From Lactifluus volemus (Eukaryota > Basidiomycota > Agaricomycetes > Russulales > Russulaceae): a stretch of 25,635 bases of DNA. The translations under genes were made by a program, and so were the position numbers. The stretch lies in assembly GCA_022376515.1 (NCBI GenBank), contig WTXI01000438.1:1-25635 (forward strand), in the 5' to 3' direction. The notes under the pieces are model-generated. The model made no database searches. It saw only the letters and a program-made list of their open reading frames with translations, and was not told the origin of the DNA. Within the stretch, counting starts at the first letter, position 1, and each line of letters starts with the position of its first letter. Positions 9,381 to 18,546 of the stretch are shown here, one piece after another.

Positions 9381-10324
9381 TGAGGCACTGTTACGGTAAC
9401 TTGACCGGGGAACACCAAAGTTCATGACTGATTTGGATGCTGCACGGCGCCAGCCTGGCAGCGTGTTTGTTGGCGGGTAAAAGGAGACATCAGACCCACG
9501 CATCGAGCACCTGTGGAACAGGAACCAATCTGACGGTTTCGGGCGTGAGCACATCATGACATGGGCATCTCTTGCATTCGTGTTGGGAGCGCCCTTGGCG
9601 ACTGTTGGATCGTGGATGTTACGGCCCAGGATTTTTCCCGGATGAAGGTTGTTGTGGTACTGGACCGAGCCTTTTATGACCATTCGCCAAGAACTCAAGG
9701 GATTGGTAACCGGTTGCCTATCTTGGGTTTGAATGAAAAAAATTTCTGGCTGGCACCACATCCGACTTGGAGTCGCACCGTGGCAAGTGGTGCCATATCA
9801 GGTCAAGTTTGGTTTAGCGGTTAACGCATGAACAAATAGCTATTGAAAAAATTATTCCATATCTGGTAAGTATTGTTCTCAGCGTTTTCATCAGCCGCGG
9901 GATGTCGAACAGCGCACCGCAGTTTGGTGGCAGTGTCAGGCGTTTTGCCCTGATGTCAGGTGATGACACCTACGTGATGCAGTGGCAAATCATGATGCGT
10001 GATGCCGCACTTCGCATGGACGTGAGTAAGGGCACCGTGACGGACCCGAATTGGCAGAAGGGGCACTGGTGACTGGGTGATGACTTGGGCGGCGACTGAC
10101 GAGGAGAGAGCAGTGTCTGTCGAACATAATGATCGTCATTGAAAAGCAAGACGACCGCCGAGGCGGCCGAGCATAAAACATTTGACGGCAGGCCGCTCAG
10201 ATGTCAGAAGTCTTCAACATCCTCCACAATGCGAATAAACTCGAGTATTGCATCACCCACTTTTCTACGATACGAGATACGGTAGTGTCTCGTGTAGAAA
10301 CCTCCCGCATTACAAACAAAAGAA
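9381..10324. other. Unassigned stretch between copy 1 relics and copy 2
   Basis: I see no family-level similarity. The minus-strand frame at 10204-10440 ends in a charged, helical-looking stretch (SYRRKVGDAILEFIRIVEDV), but its supposed start lies in the repeat flank and nothing supports it as a gene. Confidence 0.4.
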
Positions 10325-10606
10325 GCGCTGTAGCAAAACTCGGTACATATAGCACAGTAGGATTCTATAGGCTGATCGCCCACGGACAAGCGAGAAAGAA
10401 AAAAACAACCGGTTAGCCGTGAAAGGTGGAAATATAGCATCAGATCGTATCACGAGGCAAAACATCAAGAAGCGGAGCCACGAACTAAGAGAGTGATGCC
10501 AAGTTACTGAGAATGAAGTATGTTTAGTAGAAAGAACTCGAGGCCGGACATGGACTCGGGCTCGGTAAGTTGCGGCGGTGGAGGACATGTTTGTGAATCT
10601 GGCGCT

Positions 10607-11470
10607 TCAACGCCCTTGAATTCGAGGGGCGCGTTGTCGAGGAGCCTTTCCGTGAAACTTTTGAAGATGAGAGTCCAGTTTGCGCCTTCCAACATATGTA
10701 AAAGTACAACCAGAGTAATAGCATTTCTTCTTCTCCGAGTGACAATCCTCCAAGTGACGATTGAGAGCCTTTTTGGCGTGAAATCCGACCGCGCACTGAG
10801 GCTTGGGGCACCAAACTTTCGGGGGCCGCCGAATTCGCTTCACCACACCCTGGTTTGGTGCAATGGGGGATGCTGCAGAGGCGTGTTGCTGAACCTGAGC
10901 CATAGGTTGGGATTGAGATGGATTATGGTGCACCGGCGGTGCCATGGCGCAGCGCAATTCTGGAATTATGCCAGCGCCGACCGAGTTGGTCCTCGATGAG
11001 GATCCTACCCCAGCAGGGGTGACGCCGTGGTTGCCGGATGCGTCGAGGGTGAGATTGGATAAGTCGCTCGGAGATAGAAAGTCAACTAAAGGTCTATGAT
11101 CAGGGACACTGGAGGGAGGGGTTATTCAAGCTGGTTCTGACCATCCGAGTCGCAGGGAATGTCAGTAGTTTGGTATGGACCGGCATTGGAGAATGCTGCA
11201 GTGAAATCAGAGGGATGAGTGTGAACAGGAGGCTGGTCATGAGGACTTGGGTCTTGCTATGGTGCGTTCGTATTGTTAACAATGTGATGGCTGCTTCAGC
11301 TCCAAGTGAAGTGTTTCGTGACTTGTGCTGTTTGCCATCACGGATGCGTCGTAGTACTGGAAAAGTAGCACAAGAAGGAGGACCCAGACGTCGTCGAGGG
11401 AGCACGTCAAGCCGACCTACGTATCTGTCAAACTCCGCGATGATGTGTACAACGAATGAGCAGAACGATG
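10607..11470 (-). pseudogene. C2H2 zinc-finger copy 2 (frameshifted)
   Basis: The finger end is intact: WCPKPQC...HLEDCH (C-x4-C-x12-H-x4-H) and CYYSGC...HLQKFH. An in-frame Pro/Ser-rich part upstream ends PELRCAMAPPVHH. Against copy 5, one base is missing in the region coding NQPGRTPP (about 11125-11130, reading CTTGAATAACC), which puts a stop in frame. The N-terminal part has lost the conserved ATG through a short deletion. The protein also ends early (RIQGR then stop), while copies 4 and 5 continue into DSQTC. A truncated finger protein could still be made if an internal start were used. Confidence 0.78.
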
Positions 11471-11524
11471 TTTTCTAAGGTGGAGCCTTGGGCGATTAAC
11501 TCCAGAGAAAGAATTTCGTGGATG

Positions 11525-11530
11525 TTTATA
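11525..11530 (-). promoter_or_regulatory. TATA element of zinc-finger copy 2
   Basis: TATAAAC on the minus strand, in the same position as TATAAAC above copy 3 (16295-16300) and TATAAATA above copy 5 (23315-23322). Confidence 0.5.
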
Positions 11531-11706
11531 CTTGCTCTCTCGGACAAACCTTTTCTCCTTCCCCCGAAACCTCAATCGCCATCCAATTTTTCCTAGGCAC
11601 AGAAAGCTTCCAGCCTGTGAAACGCCTTCAGGACATCACCATCAAGGAATCAACTGCCCTCCCAGAAGGGCAAGTCATTACCGCGCCCATCGTCCACAGC
11701 CGGGGG
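11531..11706 (+). mobile_element. Fragment shared with the LINE-like spacer between copies 3 and 4
   Basis: About 176 bp, closely similar to 16301-16482: CTTTTCTCCTTCCC, AAACCTCAATCGCCATCCAA, AAGCTTCCAGCC, CTGCCCTCCCAGAAGGGCAA and CGCGCCCATCGTC recur in order. On the plus strand it reads ETSIAIQFFLGTESFQPVK and STALPEGQVITAPIV. Similarity stops near 11700. In the copy at 16301 the same segment leads into LINE C-terminal sequence, so this is probably a broken piece of that spacer. Confidence 0.6.
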
Positions 11707-11739
11707 TAACTTACCGGTTTCCCGCAACACTAGCCAGGG

Positions 11740-11762
11740 CACGTGTTCGAGGCTGGCACGTG
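11740..11762 (+). promoter_or_regulatory. Two CACGTG E-boxes above the Crinkler-kinase gene
   Basis: CACGTG occurs at 11740-11745 and 11757-11762, 50-72 bp above the chosen ATG. CACGTG is the core site of bHLH factors in fungi. No TATA box is apparent here. Function is inferred only from the motif pair. Confidence 0.35.
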
Positions 11763-11811
11763 ATGGCGTCAACACAACTACAACCTCAGGCCTGTGCTTG
11801 TCCCAATCCCG

Positions 11812-13988
11812 ATGCCTTCCACTCTTCGTATCAATTATCTCATTCTAGATGAACCGAATCCCGATATGGTTCGATACATTACAATCGGTTCCAACCAGAA
11901 TGTCCTAGACCTTCAAGAGGCTATTGAGTCGAAGAATCAGTTGGCAGCTGGACAGATCGCGAAGCTTGAGAGAGTTACGTTCTCACTAGATGATGAAGCA
12001 ATCGACGAGAAGCTTCTAAATTTTACCTTCACTTCGACTGCGTACACCTGGAGGCCCACGACGAAGTTGTCCGCCGTTTTCGATCCTGCCAATCTTGCAC
12101 CAGATCATCTTCACCTCATTATTCGTGCGTAACACAATGTCCTTGAAAGCGGATTAGTGACATTCTTCCGTACAGGACCTGCATCTATCAACGTAAACTA
12201 TGTCTTCCCCAGCATTTCTCTTCATCATTCTCGTGTTAGAATTGCGTACAGCGAGAACGTCAAAGCACTTTTAGACGCGATCCTTGCCCATATGGGCCTT
12301 ATGGGCCTTAATGTTCCTCCACGACAATACACAATCTTGAAGACATCTATCGATGTCGATGCACACTTGCCATCGCGTATTGCCACTGTCCAAGGTCAAG
12401 AGTTTGCGATGTCGCAGAAATTGTTCGAGGTGTTTGACAAGGTTCCAAATCACAAATACGTCCATGTTATTGTCAAGCCCAGGTTCAGCGGTATGGGCTT
12501 TATTGTTGCAAGAATCGACTTATTTATCTGTTTTCACAAGAACTGGGAGATGTTCACACAGTGGCAGAAGCTCCAATGTCTGAATTGTCACGTCGGCACC
12601 GCTTCCTCGAGGTCCGCCATGCTGAAGCGCCATCTAGCGGCGGTCAACCCCAAATCTTCGCAGAAAAGCAGGCAACCGATGCAAAAATTTTGTGCAGTCG
12701 ACCCCCGGAAACGTCTCCCCCTATACCATTGACCCTTTTACATCCGATTTTCGCTGAATTTGTTGACGACTGCGAACACTCTCAACCGAGTCGTCAGATT
12801 AATCAGTTTTCGCTTAAACTTGCCGAGTCCATGTCCAAATTTTATCCCGATGAAAAGGCACGAACAAAGGAGCTCAAACTGCTCTTTTCGGATCTCGGTA
12901 TTGACCTTCAGACGACCAGAATTACTGGAACTGGATATGAAATGGATGCGGCGCTTATCAAGGGCAACAAATTTCTCCTTATCTGTGGGGGGATCAAGAA
13001 CGATGCAGCGAACAATGTCGATCCCTTCTTACAAGCCATACTGTATTATCTTGAGCAAACAAGAAGAGTCGCGCCCATCTTTCCATCGTCAATTCTGCCT
13101 GCTCTGATCCTTATCTGTGCTGGTGCGCCTCTCAACTTAAGCTATGATATATGCCAACAGTGATCTAACAGAACGATAGGTCCATACCTCTCCTTCGCAG
13201 GTGCAGTGTGGAACGGTCGTCCGAATGTCCAGGTCCTCACCCCAGCAATTCCGTTGCATTTCCACTCTTCTGATATGAAACTCCGGAAAATGACAGCCCG
13301 CTATATCAGTGCATTTGCATCGGCCGTTCAATCCCTCGAAGCTCATTACAATGAACCGCTCTATCATCAGACGCCGACAGTTGGCGGCGTTTATCCATTT
13401 GTCCGCGACGTTTTTCCATACCCTGTGTCTTTCACATCCGACACCTCGGGATTGCCCAAAGATTTTATCTATCATTCTTGGGTAAAGTCCAGAAAATTGA
13501 TATTCCGTGGCGAAATCAGTGATACGCACGAAAAGATCTGCATCAAGTTTACTCAATGTTATTCCGCCCAAGTTCATAAGTTCTGCGCATCGATCAATTG
13601 TGCCCCCAGGCTTCTTGGGTTCGAGTCGTTGCATGGTGGATGGCACATGGTCGTCATGAAGGACCTGAACGATTACTTTGACCTCTTTGGGTCCCTTTTA
13701 GCTCCAGATCGTGTGGATGCTGTCAAAGGACGCCTCGGCGAAGTACTCGGACAAATGCATCAGCAAGGATTTGTGCATGGTGACGTTCGTAATGTGAATG
13801 TTATGGTCACAAAAGACCCGACTCCTGCAGTCATGCTAGTCGATTTTGATTGGGCAGGGAGGATTGGCGAGGCTAGGTATCCAATGAATGTCAATCGAGA
13901 AGATGTGTATCGTCCGGAAGGTGCTGTTGATAACGAGCTCATTCTAGCAGAACATGATATGTCGATGTTAGCGGAGTTGACATGGTAG
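11812..13988 (+). CDS. Crinkler-type effector protein with nuclease-like and protein kinase domains
   Basis: Exons: 11812-12124, 12176-12490, 12541 (or 12562)-13122, 13180-13988, giving about 672 or 665 residues. Introns 1 (51 bp, GTGCGT...ACAG) and 3 (57 bp, GTGCGC...CTAAC...ATAG) are clear; the acceptor of intron 2 (GTATGG donor) is ambiguous. Residues about 5-105 (LRINYLILDEPN to DHLHLIIRP) and 108-209 (NVNYVFPS to YVHVIVKP) are two ubiquitin-like domains of the kind that begins Crinkler effectors. About 290-440 resembles the PD-(D/E)XK domain often found in such proteins (EMDAALI...GGIKND...DPFLQAILYY), but the Glu of the usual E-x-K is Gly. About 490-672 is a kinase: ICIKF, HGDVRNVNVMV (catalytic loop), VDFDWAG (DFG equivalent). 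No signal peptide is seen. Likely role: effector or self/non-self toxin-like kinase; its target is unknown. Confidence 0.82.
12125..12175 (+). other. Intron 1 of the Crinkler-kinase gene
   Basis: GTGCGT donor and TACAG acceptor, 51 bp. Splicing joins LHLIIR to PASINVNY and restores one frame between the first and second header domains. Confidence 0.8.
13123..13179 (+). other. Intron 3 of the Crinkler-kinase gene
   Basis: GTGCGC donor, CTAAC branch site and GATAG acceptor, 57 bp. Splicing joins ALILICAG to PYLSFAGAVWNGRP, a junction that matches the conserved (A)GP...GAVW wording of fungal members of this family as I know it. Confidence 0.85.
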
Positions 13989-14599
13989 CGTATTCATGTT
14001 TTTTATGATTAAGCGTATGTCGTTCACTGCGCATGGATGGTTGCTCAACCACCTATACCTTCGCCGTTGAAACACACGTCGTGCGTCAGGCCCCTCTGAG
14101 CCTTGACACTTGGAGAATACATTGAATTATAAGTAGCATATATGTAGTGTTGACATTCCACCATATTGATCGTGACATGGTTATCGACCTATCGCAGGTC
14201 AAGCAGACGCCACAACACACAGACGCGGTCAGCTCGCATCCGGAGTGCCCAATCGAATTGGAATCTCAACTATCACTTATTGGTAGATAAGCACCGAGGG
14301 TGTCCCAATTCTGGGGTTGTTTGCATGTCCAAAACTTTCACACTGCTGTTAATTGATGTATACGGTCTGTGCCTCATGAATGCCATCTCGCTACCCTTAC
14401 TAATAAGGTGTACATAAACTTCTTGGAAAATCATGTCTTTCAGCAGCTGCCAGGGTGTATATACCCTAATATGAACCTACTCCTACACACATTTCCTTTG
14501 CGATCTCATTGTGCAACTCTGAGTGATGATTCCCCACGACCTGGGATAAGGCCGGTCGTTGCTTTTGTTTTTCCCTCCACCTACTATACGCTTCCTACC
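13989..14599. other. Unassigned stretch downstream of the Crinkler-kinase gene
   Basis: AT-richer than the gene. It has no frame with recognisable domains, and many stops in all frames. It probably includes the 3' untranslated region of the kinase gene; no clear poly(A) signal stands out. Confidence 0.4.
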
Positions 14600-14860
14600 T
14601 TACTTGCAAGAGGATCAAGGATGCAAAGTATTGCATACACTGCAAAATCAAAGCCCACGACGTGAGCGAGTGTCACAAGCTCAAGAAGGAGAAGGAGGCC
14701 AAGGAGGGCACGTCTAATGCAGCACCACCGGGGATACCGCTGTCGCAACGTCGGCAAAGCTCGCAGTAACTCATTGGACGAAGAAGTCCGTGTTTACAGC
14801 GCCATCGTCATCGATCCGCTGCCTCACGCTGACGTCGAACGCGTCCACCACGCCCGCTTT
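14600..14860 (+). pseudogene. Ty1/copia gag fragment with CCHC zinc knuckle
   Basis: In the frame of 14608-14769 the sequence reads KRIKDAKYCIHCK, then a knuckle C-x2-C-x4-H-x4-C (Cys at 14632, Cys at 14641, His at 14656, Cys at 14671), then a Lys/Glu-rich stretch (HKLKKEKEAKEG) and a stop. This is the zinc knuckle that ends copia Gag proteins and binds RNA. After a frame change, EEVRVYSAIVIDP may be the Gag-protease junction. Nothing Gag-like precedes it, so it is an isolated fragment and not part of the element at 3-4004. Confidence 0.7.
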
Positions 14861-15131
14861 ATAAATGTGAATCTTTTTAAAACAAAGGCAGATGTCATGC
14901 GTATCATGAGTTAAGCACCCTTACCTGTACTCCAACAACCTCCGATAAGCAATATGGTGGCGCATTGGCGCTTACTTTGCTATGGGAGTTGTGTCTCATT
15001 GGGAAGAAAAAAGTCGTTGTATTGCAAGCAACTTGAAAGGAGGCATAACTTGGTACATCATGATATTACACTGCATCCGAGGATTATGTACTAGTAGACT
15101 GTCAGTGATAAATAGGGGGTAAAGGAGAAAG

Positions 15132-15152
15132 TAAATAAATAAATAAATAAAA
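15132..15152 (+). repeat. (TAAA)n microsatellite in unit 3
   Basis: Five TAAA units followed by AAAG/AAAAG runs. The same place in unit 5 (22201-22216) has fewer units, and unit 4 has a degenerate form (GTAAGTAGAAAAG). Confidence 0.9.
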
Positions 15153-15312
15153 GAAAAGAAAAGCAGCTAGCCGAGAAAGGTGGAGAAGGATGAAATATAG
15201 CATCACATCATATCATGGAGCAAAAACATCAAGAAACGGGAACTCGAGACCGGACATAGACTCGGACTCGGTAAGTTGCGACGCTAGAGAACATGTCTGT
15301 GAATCTGGCGCT

Positions 15313-16240
15313 TCACGCAGCTTCACGGTTGAGGACTGTCACAATTGAGGCAAGGGTGCTTCCTTGAGTTCGAATGGCGCGTCGTCGAGGGGCTTTTCCG
15401 TGACGCTTTTGAAGATGCTCCTCCAGTTTGCGCTTTCCAATATATGTAAAAGTACAGCCATGGTGATGGCAATTCTTCTTCTCCGAGTGACAATCCTCCA
15501 AGTGACGATTGAGAGCCTTTTTGGCGTGAAATCCGGCCGCGCACTGAGGCTTGGGGCACCAAACCTTCGGGGGCCCCCGAATTGGCTTCACCACACCCTG
15601 GTTTGGTGAAATGGGGGATGCTGCAGGGGCGTGTTGCTGAACCTGAGCCATAGGTTGGGATTGAGATGGATTATGGTGCACCGGCGGTGCCATGGCGCGG
15701 CGCAATTCTGGCATTATGTCAGCGCCGACCGAGTTGGTCCCCGACTCGGACGATGATCCTTCCCCAGCAGGACTGACGCAGTGGTTGCCGGATGCTTCGA
15801 GGGTGAGATTGGATAAGTTACTCGGAGATGGCGAGTCAACTAAAGGTCTATGATCAGGGACACTGGAGGGAGGGGTTCTTCCAGGCTGGTTCTGAACGTC
15901 GCAGGGCATACCAATAGTCTGGTATGGACCAGAATTGGAGGATGCTGCAGTAAAATCCGAGGGGTGAGTGTGAACAGGAGGTCGGTCATGAGTGTTTGGG
16001 TGTTGCTGTGGTGCATTCGTCGTGTTAACGTTGTGATGACTAGGTGAATGGTGCTTCACCCACCTCCGGGGGAAACGTCTTGCAACTTGTGCTGTTTTCC
16101 GTCCCGGGTGGGTCCTGGGAAATTTGCTCGATGATCTGATCCATTTTGTGGAAAGAGAGCCACTGGTATCTGTCAAAATCCGCGATGATGTGTGGAACGA
16201 AAGAGCTCACATTACGAGAGCGATCCAGAATTTTTTCCAA
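15313..16240 (-). pseudogene. C2H2 zinc-finger copy 3 (start lost, frameshifted)
   Basis: Both fingers are intact: WCPKPQC...HLEDCH (C-x4-C) and CHHHGC...HLQKRH, with the basic tail RRRAIRTQ. Compared with copy 5 there are three differences. The ATG of copies 1, 4 and 5 is CTG here (the frame reads LEKILDRSRNVSSF). Four extra bases (GTCA) near 16040 create a TAG after GEAPFT. A 10-bp duplication (CAGCTTCACG type, about 15318-15330) shifts the C-terminus so that it ends NREAA instead of running on into DSQTC. The long 15313-16176 frame has no good ATG before the Pro-rich part. Confidence 0.78.
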
Positions 16241-16294
16241 GGTGGAGCCTTGGTCGAGAGTGGGAGGCGTATAACTCCAGAGAACGATTTTTCG

Positions 16295-16300
16295 TTTATA
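16295..16300 (-). promoter_or_regulatory. TATA element of zinc-finger copy 3
   Basis: TATAAAC on the minus strand, about 60-70 bp above the position of the lost start codon. Confidence 0.5.
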
Positions 16301-17085
16301 CTTGCCCTCTCCGAGTCGGACACCCTTTTCTCCTTCCCAGAAACCTCAATCGCCATCCAATTATTCCCAGGCACAGCAAGCTTCCAGCCCGTGAAAGGCC
16401 TTCAGGACATCGCCATCGAGGCAGTGTCAACTGCCCTCCCAGAAGGGCAAGTCATCACCGCGCCCATCGTCACAGCCCTCAGGCTCAAAACAAAGACGCC
16501 ACCGACGACAAGTGCTGGAGGACTGGGAACAAACCTGTCTAGACTCTAGACCGTGACTGCCCCCGCTGCAGCCCAGTCTTCCGAGCACAACACCACCCCC
16601 CTTCAGGACAACCCCCCGACTTCATGCTGGGAATCGCAAAGGCGGCCTGGCCTGTTTTCTGCATTGCCGTTCGTCTCCACTGAGCTTTTACAATTTCACA
16701 GGTGAATACCGCGCGGCACGGCACCAGCCACTGGCACAAGCCCCGGATGCTCATGATCGCGAATGTGGGCTCACCACTCTCACCACCGACATCCTCTTCA
16801 GAACCAAGCTGGTGGGGAAAGCCTTACCAAGCTTATCGAAGAAACCAGGTCTGTGTAAGGCCGAGAAGACGTGACCCCCCAGAAGACCACGGCGGCCGGA
16901 GCGCCCCGGGCGATCACCCTTATAATCCATCCCACCCCACATCCCTACACCTCTCTATGTTAACTACCCTCACAACACACATGCCAGCCCTGACTCGTAA
17001 TGTTCAGTTGTATGTAGTTGAGGGCATCTTTGTCCTATGTAGGCATATTGTCAGTGCGCTTTATAAATGTGAATCTTTTTGCAGA
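16301..17085 (+). mobile_element. Decayed non-LTR (LINE) retrotransposon 3' end(s)
   Basis: Plus-strand pieces resemble the C-terminus of fungal LINE ORF2 proteins: PPDFMLGIAKAAWPVF (about 16615-16665), then FTGEYRAARH (about 16695) and LFRTKLVGKALPSLSKK (about 16795-16850), in different frames and with stops. The piece ends at TTTATAAATGTGAATCTTTTT (about 17060-17081), much like the tail TATAAATGCAGATTTTTATAA of the LINE relic at 24546. Two ends in a row suggest nested 5'-truncated insertions. The first about 180 bp is shared with 11531-11706; its own identity is unknown. Confidence 0.5.
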
Positions 17086-18530
17086 TGTCATGCGTGTCAT
17101 GAGTTAAGCACCCTTACCCGTACTCCAACAACCTCCGATAAGCAATGTGATGGTGTGATGCTTACTTGGCTATGGGAGTAGTGTCTCACTGGAAGAAAAA
17201 TAGTCGTGTATTGCAAGCAACTTGAAAGGAGGCATAACTTGGTACTTTGCACTGCAACCGAAGATTCTGTACTACTAGGCTGATCACTGGGGGGCAAAGA
17301 AGAAAGTAAGTAGAAAAGAAAAGAAAGGCAGCTGGCCGAGAAAGGTGGGAAAGGGTGAAATATAGCATTAAATCATATCACGAAGCAAAACATCAAGAGA
17401 CGGAGGCAGGAACTAAGACAGTGATGATGTCGCTGTACTTCGTGGGTGAGTTAATGAGAATGGAGCTTGGTGGAAAGAACTAGACATAGACTCGGGCTCA
17501 GTAAGTTGCGGCGGTGGAGACTTGGGACATGTCTGTGAATCATGAACTTCAACTTCTTGAGTTCGAGGGGCGCGTGTTGGAGGAACTTTTCCATGGAACT
17601 TCTGAAGATGAGCCTCCAGTTTCCGCTTTCCAATATATGAAAAATCACAGCCAGAGTGATAGCAATTCTTCTCCTCCGAGTGACAATCCTCCAAGTGACG
17701 ATCGAGAGCCTTTGGGGCGTGAAATCCCCTCTTGCACCCAGGCTTGGGCACCAAACCTTCGGAGGCGGCCGGGCTCGCTTCACCACGCCCTGGTTTGGTG
17801 CAATGCGGGATGCTCCCAAGGCTTGTCGCAGAAACTGAGCCATAGATGAGGTTGAGATGGAGATGGAGATGGATTATGGCGCACCGGCGGCGCCATGGCG
17901 CCATGGAACAATTCTGGTGTTATGCCAGCGCCGACTGAGTTGGTCCCCGACGGGGATCCTACCACAGTAGGAATGACGCCGTGGTTGCCGGATTCTTCGA
18001 AGAGGGTGAGATTGGGTAAGTCGCTCGGAGATGGCGAGTCAACTAAAGGTCTATGATCAGGGACACTGGAGGGATGAGTGTGAACAGGAGGCTGGTCATG
18101 AGGACTTGGGTATTGCTGTGGTGTATTCGTCATGTCAACTTTGTGATGACTAGGTGAATTTTGCTCCACCTCCGGGTGAAGCGTCTCCGAGTCGCGCCTT
18201 GTGCTGTTTGCCATCTCGAGTGCATACAGCCAAAGTAGCACACGAAGGAGGTCCCCGTCATCGTCGCGAAAGCACATCAAGCCGACCTAGGTATCTGTCA
18301 AACTCCATGATGATGTGCGCAACGAAAGAGCTCACTTGACGAGAGCGACCCATGATTTTTTCTACGGTGGAGCCTTGGTCGAGAATGGGGGGCGTATAAC
18401 TTCATAGAACGAACTTCATGGATATTTATGTGACACTGTTGCCAGTGGCACCCATGCTCGAGAGAACGTGAGGCAATGATTCAATGTTGTATGGGTTTGT
18501 ATGGCACCCAAGGTAGATGGGTGCCAGTGC
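17058..18530. repeat. Zinc-finger repeat unit 4 (A-type coding region)
   Basis: The left flank is as in unit 3. The coding part groups with unit 2 (GACAGTGATG, GAGAATG, GAAAGAACT). The promoter, with GGCACCC motifs, groups with unit 5. Confidence 0.82.
17413..18353 (-). pseudogene. C2H2 zinc-finger copy 4 (several frameshifts)
   Basis: It has a good start (ATG at 18353, MGRSRQVSSFVAHIIMEFDRY), but that frame stops after LSRR. The middle part (HPEVEQNSPSHHKVDM to PPVRHNPS) is in another frame. A 4-base insertion near 17850 and a 1-base loss near 17755 shift it twice more. The last shift removes the first Cys of finger 1 from the reading frame (VPKPGCKRGF instead of WCPKPQC). Finger 2 (CYHSGC...HLQKFH) is intact. 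It cannot encode the whole protein. Confidence 0.8.
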
Positions 18531-18546
18531 CAGACGCACGGCACCC
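18423..18546 (-). promoter_or_regulatory. Promoter of zinc-finger copy 4 with GGCACCC repeats
   Basis: ATAAATA (minus strand, 18423-18429) is followed upstream by GGCACCC at 18447, 18503 and 18540 and its complement GGGTGCC at 18519. The pair TGGCACCCA (18502-18510) and TGGGTGCCA (18518-18526) is a perfect 9-bp inverted repeat, the form of an operator for a dimeric protein. The same motif pair is above copy 5. Confidence 0.5.

Larger units (their letters stand above)
10325..11530. repeat. Zinc-finger repeat unit 2 (A-type coding region)
   Basis: From about 10325 the 3' flank matches unit 4 (GGCTGATC, GAAATATAGCAT, ACATCAAGA, AACTAAGA, AGAAAGAACT). The coding part and the TATA element TTTATA (11525-11530) follow. 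Beyond the TATA box it continues into a segment shared with unit 3. Confidence 0.8.
14856..16300. repeat. Zinc-finger repeat unit 3 (B-type coding region)
   Basis: It starts at CGCTTTATAAATGTGAATC, shared with unit 4 at 17058. A 3' flank follows (AGCACCCTTACC, GCAAGCAACTTGAAAGGAGG, an AAAT microsatellite at 15132-15152), then the coding part, then the TATA element at 16295-16300. The microsatellite and the AAAACATCAAGAAACGGGAA block group it with unit 5. Confidence 0.85.

Noticed and set aside
10204..10440. Minus-strand frame ending SYRRKVGDAILEF, at first resembling a small bacterial toxin
   Set aside because: Only the composition is similar. Half of it lies in the zinc-finger unit 3' flank and the setting is fungal.
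14856..16300. The zinc-finger units as a single DNA transposon family
   Set aside because: I found no terminal inverted repeats or target duplications, boundaries differ between units, and all copies have the same orientation, which fits tandem duplication better.
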